A DNA stretch of 64,000 nt, taken from JALHOP01 sp964484195. GTDB lineage: Bacteria; Myxococcota; XYA12-FULL-58-9; JALHOP01. The position numbers and the translations under genes are program-made. The notes below the pieces were generated by a model. The model saw nothing but the letters and a program-made list of their open reading frames with translations. It ran no database searches and was not told the DNA's origin. Below, one piece after another: positions 1-8,252 of the stretch. The stretch is from the NCBI GenBank assembly GCA_964484195.1, contig CAZAER010000001.1:992001-1056000 (forward strand). Direction: 5' to 3'. The first letter of the stretch is position 1; each line of letters begins with the position of its first letter.

Positions 1-3000
1 TTCGAGGCTGCGAAGGCCACACCCGCGACGAGCTGTGGCGAGCCGTTGTCGAAAGCGAAGCGCACTTCGTCGGGGATGACCTTGTTCACCTCGCCGGCCA
101 CGAGAAGCCGGTGAATCGTCGTGAGGCGCAGCATTTGCGCCGCCTCCGGATAACCGGTCGGTTGGGTGAGCGGCAGACGGTCGAAGCTACGGAGCGCATC
201 GATCGGCAGCGCGTTGACGTCGAGGGGGATGCGGCCACTCCCGATCCCCACGGCAATCGCCGCCTTCTCGTCGTTCGATAGGCCAGCCTGGATACGGCTC
301 CAGACTTCGCCGGCGATGACCGCGGAGCCTTGGGTGCCTTGCAGGAACGCAGCGGCCCGATTCGTTTTGGTTTGCGGCTGGCGACCGAGCACGGCCTCCG
401 CGATAGCGTTCACGTCGCGATCGCGGTCCTGGTCGGGCATGTTGCGTTGGAAGATGAGCTCGAGAGCACGCACCGCTTCGGCGGAGCGTGCCGCGACTTG
501 ATCGTCCGGCGCATCGCGCAACGCCTGCAGAGCCGTATCGAAGGCTGCGCGAAGTCGCGCTGGGTCCGCCGGCAACGCATCCGGCCCGGCGACTCCCGTA
601 GCACTCTGATGCGCTTCGAGCGCCCGCTGATCGATGATGGGTCCTTGCGCGGCGCCCTGCATGATAGCGGCGGTGCGTGGCTGCGCCGCGAGCTGCGCTT
701 TGTACTGCTGGATCGCAGCGCCGAGCGCCTGCGGGTCCATTGCGCCCATCTCCTGCGGCGTCTTTCCGGTCGCCGCGGACATGAAACCAGCGAGCTGCGG
801 CAGGCGCTCGAACAGCTGCGGCACCGTTAGCGGTTGCGGCGCATCGCGTGTTCCCCCGAGGTGCGCGACGGAGAGAGCGCGGTCGCGCGCCTGGACGAGC
901 CCTTCGGTGACTGCTTGTGGGTGATTGCGATCCGTCGGCATCGCATAGCCGAACGCGCGCAGCGACTCGGCATCGGCGCGGATGACGTCGGGGAGCGGGC
1001 GTTCCGGAGTCCGTCGCAACAGCTCCGTCCAGTACTCGACTCCGCCTTCGGGGAAACGCTGCACCTGCTCGCCGGTGCGGAATGACAGCGCACGCTCGAG
1101 GTTGGCATCGATCCACTCGCGGCTGACGCGGTCGAGACGCGGGCGCACGGCGCGGGCGAGCTGGCCATAGAGCTCCACCGGCGCGCGGCGGGGTCCAGTC
1201 GGAGCGCGCGGCTCGTCGCCTCGCGGGCGCTGGGCGGGCTCGCGCGGATCCCGTGGCGGCTCTGCCGCGCCGGGCACCGGCCGCTGCGGCTGAATCGGAG
1301 CATCGGGCTGCTGATAGTAGTGCGTGACGAGCTCGCGCACCTTGGCGGCTCGCGAGACCGAGCGCGGGTCGCGACCGTTGGCGACGCCGGAGTCTTGCCA
1401 GGCGAGATCGAGCAGCGTGTTGAAGTGCGTCGGCTCGGTCTCGGGCCCGGGTAGCCCGCCTGTCGCCTGCAAGTACGCGAAAGCGGAGAACACGAAGCCG
1501 GCAGCCGCGTTGCGCATGACTTCGCGGTTCTCTTCACGGCTCATCGACTGCAGCGCGTTGCGAACCTCGACGAGCGGGATCGGCGTGGTCGCAATGCGAC
1601 GGCCCATCTCTTCGACGGCCGCACGCTGCGTGGTCGAGAGCGTGGTGCCGAAATTGGTGGCACCAGCCGTCGCCACCGCGCCCCAATGCATGATGCCAAT
1701 GTTGAGGGCCTGTCCCGGATCGCTCGTCACCAAGCTAGCGTTGTACGAGGTGTTCGGGACAGTGAACGAACGTGTGCCCACACGGCCGGGGTTCACCCCG
1801 CCGATGCCGGTCTGAGTGCTCGGCAAGCGTCCAGATGGAGGTGTCGCCCCGGGCGTGACCGTCACCTCGCGGCCAGGCGTCGTCCCCGTGGCAGGCGGAC
1901 GTGAGGTGCCCCCCGTTGCAGGCGGAGTGGGCGTGCCGCCGGTAGCCGGTGGACGCAGGTTGTCGCCGGGGTGCGCGATGGGGCCGACGTTGGGACGGCC
2001 CGGCATCCCGCCGGTCGGCGTGCTGACTTGACCGCCATTCGCGGGGACACTCGGGCGTCCACCGGTAGGTCCGGTGGGCGTGCCGACTTGGCCGCCGTTC
2101 GCTGGGACGCTCGGGCGGGTGGGCGTCGGGCCGGTGGGCGTGCCGGGAGCGCCGGGAGTGACGGGACGATCAGGGCCACCCGGTGTCACCGGGCGATCGG
2201 GGCCCCCGGTGACGGGCCGGTCCGGGTCGACGGGCCGCGTCGGCCGCGTGCCTGGATCCGGGTTGGGACCGGTTGGCTGCTCCGGCGGACGCGAATTCTT
2301 CTGAATCTCGCGGCGAATGTACCCGAAGATGAGACCACTCGTGGCACCCCAGGCCGTGGCCGAGCTCGTCGCGTTGGCGAAGTTGTATTCGAAGTCGGAG
2401 AGCGCCTGCGACGGGTCGATGCGCCACAACATCGGATCGGTGACGAAGCTCGCGACCGCGGTGATGGCGCCGTAGTTGTAGCCCGCCGAAGCACCGGCTG
2501 CCGCGTGCCACAATAGCGGAGCGTCCGCCGGCATGTACGACATCATCAGCGCGCTCTGCTGGGTCGCGAGACCCTTCGCGGCGCCACGGATGAAGTCGCC
2601 GACCGCCTGTGTCGGGGTGTGCACCTGGCCCAGGGCTGCGCGGGTTCCGAGCTCGACGCCGCCGCCGATGACCGACATCCAAATGGCGCCGATCTGCGGT
2701 TGCAGCGCGAGCGCGCCGACGAGCGCCGCCGTGACCGTGATGTTCGCCACGAGGTCGGTGGCCTGGTCGACATCGCGGCCGCGGTCGATGAAGCGCTGGC
2801 GCAGATCGCGCACCAACAGCCCCATCTCGCGCTGCGTCTGCGGGCTCACCGAGCCGGTGGCTTCGATGTCACGCTGCGCTTGCGCCGTGAGATCTTGAAG
2901 GGCGCGGCGGCGGATTTGGATGCCTTCGCGAGAGTTGCTGAGGAAGTCTTGGATACCCGCGGTCAGCGGATTGCCGATTGCGGCGCGCGTCGCCGCGTCG

Positions 3001-5894
3001 ATCGATGCGTGCAGATCGGCGGTCGCGTCGATGGCTGCGATGGAGAACTGCGCCGCCCCACCCTTGCTATTGACCTCGGCGCGCAACGCATCGAGGCCGC
3101 TCTGGTCGAAGAAGTTGCGAGACCAGAAATCGGTGAGCACTTCTTGGTTCACGCCGAGCAGCTGCGCCCGTTGTGCAGCGAGCCCCGCATCGGTGATCGG
3201 CGCGTTCAGATAGACCATCGCCTGCGCTCCCAAGAGGTCGCGCTCGTGCGGATGGATACGGGCGGCGAGCGCCGCCATGCGCGCTTCGCGGCCCGGGAAC
3301 GAATCGATGACCTTGCGCAAGTCGATGCCGACCAGCCGCTCGAACTCGCGGCGGGCGATGAGCTTCTCGAGCGGTGAGAGCTCGCTCAAGATCTGCGAGA
3401 CCGCCTGCATGTTGTCGGCGCGCACGACGCCGAGCAAACCGGGCTCGTAAAGCGCGTAAATGATGCGCTCGGCGTTGCTGAGCACGCCGCGCTGCACGAG
3501 CCGCGCCGCTTGCGACGGGATCATGGCGTTGTTGGGGAGCGTGATCGACGCGCCGAAATCTCGCTGGACATCGGCGTCGAGCTGACGACCGCCGCTCAGC
3601 TGGTAGTAGGCGGCCCGCATCTGCGCCATGTAGTCGTTGCGCAGGCCCTCGGGGATGCTGCGCATGTCGAGGAACGCGTAGGTGCGCTGACGATAGGGAC
3701 CGCTGAACGATCCCATCGAGCCCTGGAGCGCCGCCATGAGCTGCACCGCACGTGACATCGGCGAGTCCGCGCCGTCGCCCGCCATGAGGTTCCACGTGTT
3801 CTCTTGCTCGCGCGTGCCCTTCACCGACTTGTTGGCCGCGCGCACCATGGCGATGAGCTGGCCTTCTTCCGAAGGCTGGATCTCTTGGGTGCCGCCCATT
3901 TGCTGCCAGAAGGCCGAGACCTCGCCGACGAACGGACGACCGTTGGCGTCGAAAGCCTGACCCGGCGGAGGGGTCCGACGGATGAGCGACAAAGCGAACT
4001 GGGTGTCGGCGGTCGCGAGGTGGCCGTGACTCGCAGCGGAAACGGTCGCGGCGACGTATTGCGCGACGAGCGTCCGGTGCGGCACCTCCGCTGCATTGAC
4101 GGCCATGGTCACGCGGGCCTGGTAAGCCTCTTCGGCCTCGCCAGCGATGCGCGGCGGCAGGTGCTGCTGGGGGTCGAACCGCAAGCCTTGGAGGGCGATG
4201 CGCGTGCGCAGATCGTGTGCTTGGCGCGCCGGAGCCAGACGCGTCACGTGCGCCTGAGCAGCTAGAATCGCGCGGCCGAACGCGCTGTCGGCGACGTTGC
4301 CGGTGAGGCCGTCGCCCCCCTGAACCTGCCGCCCTCCCGCGACCTGCTGGCGGTGGTATGCCGCCGCGACCTGGCGCACTTCGGCGTTGCTCATCATGGC
4401 GAGCGGACGGAACACGTCGGCCCATTGGACGCTGCTGAAGGCTTGAACCGCGTTCGCGGCGTTGCCGAGGAAGCCGCGCTCGAACTCATCGAGAGCGACC
4501 CGCATGTTCCAGGCCTGCAGCTCGGCTTGCGGGACTTCACCGAGCCCCTGCTCGCGGCCCGGCAAGTCATGGATGAAGAGCAGGCGCTCGCGTCCCTCGC
4601 GCACGTTCACCAGCTGCAAGACTTCGCGCAACGACTTGCCGTAGCTCTCGCGCATCTGCGCATCGATGCGTCGGAGCTCCGCTGGGCTGCGGAACATCAG
4701 GATGCGCTCGATGGCCTGGTGGTTCGGTCCGCCGATGCCGGTGAGACGCGACAAGAACCCGCCGCCGGTCGCGTCGGAGTAGATGAGAATGTGCTCCGAG
4801 GTGATGCCGCTTTCGTTTTCGGGCCGCAGCAGATCGCGGAAGATATGCGCGTTGGTGCCGTTGCCCCGCCCGGCGAGCTGCTCGGACATGAAAGCCAACG
4901 CCTGTGGACCCTGGAGAGCTTGTCCGCGGCGGCGCGCATAGGACTCGGCCACCGCAACGCGGTCCTGGAGACGCAAGCCGTGCAAGAGGTCGATGCGGCG
5001 CTCGTCATTGGCGCCTTGGTCGACGAGCGCTGCCACCGCGTCGGGCGTCCATGGCGTGTCGGTCCCCTTGATACGCTCTGGCGGACGGTCGCGATGCTGG
5101 GCAGCAGCGGCGGGCGCCATCGGCGCGTACGGATCGGGACCGCTCGCCGGACGCGGCCCACTCCGCGTCAGTGGACGAGCGGCGGCAGCCGGACCCAACG
5201 TGAATGCGCGCGGGCTCGGTCCGTTGTGGCGGACATTCGAGAGATCGCCGGGCGCGCGAGCGAGCGTCGGCGTGGGCGCCGGGAAGGTGAGGTCTTGGAA
5301 CCCGGCGACGCGAGCACGCGGGCCTCCCGCTGGGCCGCTGTTCTGGGCGAAGGCGCGCTCACCTTGCTCGGTGAGCATATGCCGGCGCGCTGCATTCACC
5401 GCATCCATGAACGAAGTTTGCGGCGTCAGGCTGCGCTGGAAGTGCTCGACGAAGGTGGCGAGACGCTGCTCGCGCGTCATGGCAGTGAAGGTGGGACGTT
5501 TGACGTCGGTGCCGCGCCAAATGATCGCGGCGCTGCTCAGCAAGCGATCCATGGCTTCTTGCGACGCTTGCGCGCGCTCGGGAACCAAATACGCGTAGCA
5601 ACCAGCGCCGAGGACCTGCAGATAGAGGCGCGCCACCGTGAAGGCTTGCTCGGGCGAGCCGTAGCGCGGGTCTCGCGCGAGAGCTTCGAAGGTGGCGATC
5701 TGTTGCGGCTGCAAGCGGGCACGGCCGCCAGCTTCGCGCAGCCGCTCGACGGCGCGTTGAAGCGATGCTGGGTCACTCGGGTTGAGCAGCGCGCCCACGG
5801 CGGCGACGTCGGCCGGCGGCAAAGACGGTCGAGCAATCTGCTCCGTCGGCAAGCGGGCCGGTGTCGCGCTCTGAACGGTACGGGGCTCCGTCAT
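1..5894 (-). CDS. Giant protein of unknown function (partial, runs off the left edge)
   Basis: At least 1964 codons are open from the ATG at 5894 to the window edge, with no stop. No signal peptide is visible and I recognise no enzyme family. Residues about 1-1040 are Ala/Arg/Gln-rich and look helical. Residues about 1045-1090 are hydrophobic with small residues and could insert in a membrane. Residues about 1195-1360 form a Pro/Gly/Thr-rich linker of short repeats, followed by a further helical region that continues past the window. Size and layout suggest a secreted, surface or polymorphic-toxin-like protein, but the C-terminus, where a toxin domain would lie, is outside the window. It is divergent from a ParA operon. 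The reading frame is clear; the function is unknown. Confidence 0.8.
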   Translation of the reverse strand, partial: MTEPRTVQSATPARLPTEQIARPSLPPADVAAVGALLNPSDPASLQRAVERLREAGGRARLQPQQIATFEALARDPRYGSPEQAFTVARLYLQVLGAGCYAYLVPERAQASQEAMDRLLSSAAIIWRGTDVKRPTFTAMTREQRLATFVEHFQRSLTPQTSFMDAVNAARRHMLTEQGERAFAQNSGPAGGPRARVAGFQDLTFPAPTPTLARAPGDLSNVRHNGPSPRAFTLGPAAAARPLTRSGPRPASGPDPYAPMAPAAAAQHRDRPPERIKGTDTPWTPDAVAALVDQGANDERRIDLLHGLRLQDRVAVAESYARRRGQALQGPQALAFMSEQLAGRGNGTNAHIFRDLLRPENESGITSEHILIYSDATGGGFLSRLTGIGGPNHQAIERILMFRSPAELRRIDAQMRESYGKSLREVLQLVNVREGRERLLFIHDLPGREQGLGEVPQAELQAWNMRVALDEFERGFLGNAANAVQAFSSVQWADVFRPLAMMSNAEVRQVAAAYHRQQVAGGRQVQGGDGLTGNVADSAFGRAILAAQAHVTRLAPARQAHDLRTRIALQGLRFDPQQHLPPRIAGEAEEAYQARVTMAVNAAEVPHRTLVAQYVAATVSAASHGHLATADTQFALSLIRRTPPPGQAFDANGRPFVGEVSAFWQQMGGTQEIQPSEEGQLIAMVRAANKSVKGTREQENTWNLMAGDGADSPMSRAVQLMAALQGSMGSFSGPYRQRTYAFLDMRSIPEGLRNDYMAQMRAAYYQLSGGRQLDADVQRDFGASITLPNNAMIPSQAARLVQRGVLSNAERIIYALYEPGLLGVVRADNMQAVSQILSELSPLEKLIARREFERLVGIDLRKVIDSFPGREARMAALAARIHPHERDLLGAQAMVYLNAPITDAGLAAQRAQLLGVNQEVLTDFWSRNFFDQSGLDALRAEVNSKGGAAQFSIAAIDATADLHASIDAATRAAIGNPLTAGIQDFLSNSREGIQIRRRALQDLTAQAQRDIEATGSVSPQTQREMGLLVRDLRQRFIDRGRDVDQATDLVANITVTAALVGALALQPQIGAIWMSVIGGGVELGTRAALGQVHTPTQAVGDFIRGAAKGLATQQSALMMSYMPADAPLLWHAAAGASAGYNYGAITAVASFVTDPMLWRIDPSQALSDFEYNFANATSSATAWGATSGLIFGYIRREIQKNSRPPEQPTGPNPDPGTRPTRPVDPDRPVTGGPDRPVTPGGPDRPVTPGAPGTPTGPTPTRPSVPANGGQVGTPTGPTGGRPSVPANGGQVSTPTGGMPGRPNVGPIAHPGDNLRPPATGGTPTPPATGGTSRPPATGTTPGREVTVTPGATPPSGRLPSTQTGIGGVNPGRVGTRSFTVPNTSYNASLVTSDPGQALNIGIMHWGAVATAGATNFGTTLSTTQRAAVEEMGRRIATTPIPLVEVRNALQSMSREENREVMRNAAAGFVFSAFAYLQATGGLPGPETEPTHFNTLLDLAWQDSGVANGRDPRSVSRAAKVRELVTHYYQQPDAPIQPQRPVPGAAEPPRDPREPAQRPRGDEPRAPTGPRRAPVELYGQLARAVRPRLDRVSREWIDANLERALSFRTGEQVQRFPEGGVEYWTELLRRTPERPLPDVIRADAESLRAFGYAMPTDRNHPQAVTEGLVQARDRALSVAHLGGTRDAPQPLTVPQLFERLPQLAGFMSAATGKTPQEMGAMDPQALGAAIQQYKAQLAAQPRTAAIMQGAAQGPIIDQRALEAHQSATGVAGPDALPADPARLRAAFDTALQALRDAPDDQVAARSAEAVRALELIFQRNMPDQDRDRDVNAIAEAVLGRQPQTKTNRAAAFLQGTQGSAVIAGEVWSRIQAGLSNDEKAAIAVGIGSGRIPLDVNALPIDALRSFDRLPLTQPTGYPEAAQMLRLTTIHRLLVAGEVNKVIPDEVRFAFDNGSPQLVAGVAFAAS
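1816..2310 (-). repeat. Pro/Gly/Thr-rich degenerate tandem repeats inside the giant protein
   Basis: The minus-strand frame encodes short imperfect repeats such as DRPVTPGG (three adjacent copies) and RPSVPANGGQV (two copies about 18 residues apart), then PPATGGT units. Such segments usually act as flexible linkers. They separate the hydrophobic part of the giant protein from its C-terminal part. Confidence 0.75.
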
Positions 5895-6084
5895 CAGCAG
5901 CTCCCCGACGCCGGATCTCCGACGTCGTCAACGTCAATTCGATCGACGATACAGATACTTAGCTCGGCTTGTCGATGACCCCTCGTCAGGATCGCCCGAC
6001 AAAACGCGCACTTCTCTCATTATCTATTTTCGTGTTATCTGCCCCGAGCGTTCGGTCAACCAGGCGCTAGGGAGGCATGACGGG
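5895..6084. promoter_or_regulatory. Divergent promoter region between the giant gene and the parA-like operon
   Basis: About 190 bases separate the two divergent starts. The middle (about 6015-6045) is notably AT-rich for this window and carries a TTATCT direct repeat. No confident -35/-10 pair or operator was identified. A GGAGG ribosome binding site at 6071-6075 serves the rightward gene. Confidence 0.4.
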
Positions 6085-6981
6085 ATGGCATTGGATCTAC
6101 GCGACCGGATCGCGGGCCGTTTGAGGAACCTCATGACGGCGGCGCTGGAGAAGGGCCACCACCACGCAACGGTGCTCGCGGTCGCCTCGAACAAGGGCGG
6201 CGTCGGGAAGACGACGACGGCCGTGAACCTCGCGGTCGCCTTGCAGCGTCTGGGCGCCAAGGTCTTGCTGATCGATCTCGATCCTCAAGCGCATGTGAGC
6301 GCCGCCTTGCGCGCCTCGCCGAACGGCAACCTGTCCGACGTTTTCAACGGCAAGCTGCGCGATGTCTGTGAAGCGGCCTACCCTTCGCCGTGGCCCGAGC
6401 TCGATCTGGCCGGCAGTGAGAAGACCCTCGCCGAGACCGAGGTGATGGTCGCCGCGAAGATCGGCAAGGAGCTCCTCCTCGAGGGTGCTCTCGCCGTGGC
6501 GCGCACCCGTTACGATCTCATCGTCATCGACTGCCCGCCGAACCTCGGCACCCTCACTTTGAACGCGCTCTGCGCCGCCGATCATCTGCTGGTGCCGACT
6601 GACATGTCGGTGCTCGCGCTCGAGGGCGTCTCCGACATTCTCACGGCAGTCGACACGCTGCGCACCCGCCTCGGCCGCAAGCTCTCGGTGTGCGGTATCG
6701 TCGCGACGCGCTTCGACAAGCGCACGACGCAGCTCAACGCCGCCATCGAGCAGAGCTTCGCCGATCTCTACGGCAACAGCGTGCGCCTGCTGGCGACCCG
6801 AATTCCCCAGAGCAGCACGGTCAACAAGGCGCACCTCGCAGGGGAGCCGATCTTCGATCACGCGCCTTCGTCCCCAGCCGCTATCGCGTACAAAGAGCTG
6901 GCCGCCGAAGTGGCGCCTCACATCGGGCTTGCGAGCCTCGTTGGCGAGACGGTCCACGCCAAGGTCGGTCAGGCCGGCTGA
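6085..6981 (+). CDS. ParA/Soj-family ATPase (orphan)
   Basis: The 298-residue protein has the deviant Walker A motif NKGGVGKTT at residues 36-44, a Walker A' aspartate in LLIDLDPQAH, and DCPPNLG as Walker B, all hallmarks of ParA/MinD-type positioning ATPases. These proteins dimerise on ATP, often bind DNA or membrane, and position chromosomes, plasmids or protein machines. No parB gene or parS-like site lies nearby, so a role in placing a protein complex is as likely as DNA partitioning. The ATG at 6085 is preceded by GGAGG nine bases upstream. It is first in a run of four closely packed genes. Confidence 0.9.
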   Translation: MALDLRDRIAGRLRNLMTAALEKGHHHATVLAVASNKGGVGKTTTAVNLAVALQRLGAKVLLIDLDPQAHVSAALRASPNGNLSDVFNGKLRDVCEAAYPSPWPELDLAGSEKTLAETEVMVAAKIGKELLLEGALAVARTRYDLIVIDCPPNLGTLTLNALCAADHLLVPTDMSVLALEGVSDILTAVDTLRTRLGRKLSVCGIVATRFDKRTTQLNAAIEQSFADLYGNSVRLLATRIPQSSTVNKAHLAGEPIFDHAPSSPAAIAYKELAAEVAPHIGLASLVGETVHAKVGQAG

Positions 6982-6989
6982 AACATTCC

Positions 6990-8252
6990 ATGCGCGCCGT
7001 GAAGCATTTCGTGTTGCCGCTCGCGGCGATCGTCAGCGCATGCTCGGGTAGTGGCACGGGTCCGGCCGCGGCACCTGCCCCGCCCGACACCCTGGCGAAG
7101 TTACGCGGCCAACTCGCTGCTGCCGTCATTGCCGGCGAAGCATCGTGCTCGGCGACCTGGCTGTCATCGCGGACAGAACCGCCATGCGCGGCCGAGCCGC
7201 GGCGCGCTCTCGTCGATCCCCAGCATGGCTGGATGCTCGAGAATCAAGTTTTGGCTTCGGTGGCGGCAGCGGCGGCGCGCGACGCGAGCGTCAATGGTCT
7301 GCGCAGCCGTCTCACCCGCGAGCGCCTCTTGCGCGATGCCACCGACGCCAAGGGTGTCGCGGCGGTCGCCAAGGCCTTGGGCTATCCGGATGCGCCGGCG
7401 CTGCTCTCCGCCATCCACGGCTTCGATGTGCGCAGCACGGTCGCGAGCGCTCAGGAGCTCTTGAACGCCTCGGAAGGCCTCTATCTGGTTGCGCGCACCG
7501 ATGTCGGCGCCGCTACCTCCGAGGCCGAGGGCGTCACCAAGAAAGCTCTCCCGTCCGCTAAAACGTCCGAGGTAGCCCGTGCCTTGGTCGACGCAGTTTT
7601 GCCGCCACCCAGCCCGGCCCTGTCGCTCATCACCGATGCCCCGAACAGTAGCGCTGGTATTTTCTTCGTGGCTCCCGCCGAGCAGCGGGTGGTCGCGGCG
7701 CTCGCGGGTGGCGCGCTCGACGTCGAGCTGACCGGCAAGGCCCTCGCCGCCGGCCGCGTGCGTCAGCTCCTCGGCGACGCCGATGCGAGCATCCCGCCCA
7801 TGCTCGGCTTCGTGGCCACGAGCCCGGTGCAGACCCCCGAGTGGATGGCTGCCAACTTGTCGCTGGGCGAGCCGGCGCTTACCCAAGTCGTCCGCGCCCG
7901 CGCCTTTCTCGCGCTCGAGCAAGCCCGCGCCGAAGCCGCCCGCAGCCTCGACACCCTGGCGCTCTATGACGGCGCCGGCACCGATCTTGGCGCTGCCGAT
8001 CCCTGGATGACGTCCACCGTCCGCTTTCGCGGGCGCCTGCTCGCGGCCAACGTCGTCTCCGCATTGGCGCAGAAGCTCGGGCCCACCTGGTGGTTGCGTC
8101 CCGAGGCTCCCAGCATTCTCACCGAGCTCCTCGGCAGCGGCAGCAGCGACGCCCTACTCGCCAAGCTGAAGGTCGGCCTCTCGCCCGAAACCCTGCTGGT
8201 CGAGTCCGCCCGCACGCTCGCCCGCAGCGACGCTCTCGTGACCCGACGATGA
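6990..8252 (+). CDS. Predicted lipoprotein of unknown function
   Basis: Starting at the ATG at 6990, eight bases after parA, this encodes 420 residues with a signal peptide and a lipobox ending in SAC (about residue 17), followed by a Ser/Gly/Pro-rich stretch. The rest is Ala/Leu-rich and mostly helical, with no motif I recognise. The longer open frame upstream lies inside parA and is not a credible start. Its stop overlaps the receptor start in ATGA (8249-8252), implying translational coupling. It may be a periplasmic or outer-membrane partner of that receptor; this is inference. Confidence 0.75.
   Translation: MRAVKHFVLPLAAIVSACSGSGTGPAAAPAPPDTLAKLRGQLAAAVIAGEASCSATWLSSRTEPPCAAEPRRALVDPQHGWMLENQVLASVAAAAARDASVNGLRSRLTRERLLRDATDAKGVAAVAKALGYPDAPALLSAIHGFDVRSTVASAQELLNASEGLYLVARTDVGAATSEAEGVTKKALPSAKTSEVARALVDAVLPPPSPALSLITDAPNSSAGIFFVAPAEQRVVAALAGGALDVELTGKALAAGRVRQLLGDADASIPPMLGFVATSPVQTPEWMAANLSLGEPALTQVVRARAFLALEQARAEAARSLDTLALYDGAGTDLGAADPWMTSTVRFRGRLLAANVVSALAQKLGPTWWLRPEAPSILTELLGSGSSDALLAKLKVGLSPETLLVESARTLARSDALVTRR

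Noticed and set aside
4353..5978. A 541-codon plus-strand open frame opposite the giant gene.
   Set aside because: The minus-strand frame is longer and continuous to the window edge, with normal protein composition. The plus frame is an Arg/Ala/Gly-rich shadow typical of GC-rich DNA.
6085..6981. Chromosome or plasmid partition locus.
   Set aside because: No parB-like gene or parS-like repeats are near the ParA gene, so only the ATPase is annotated.
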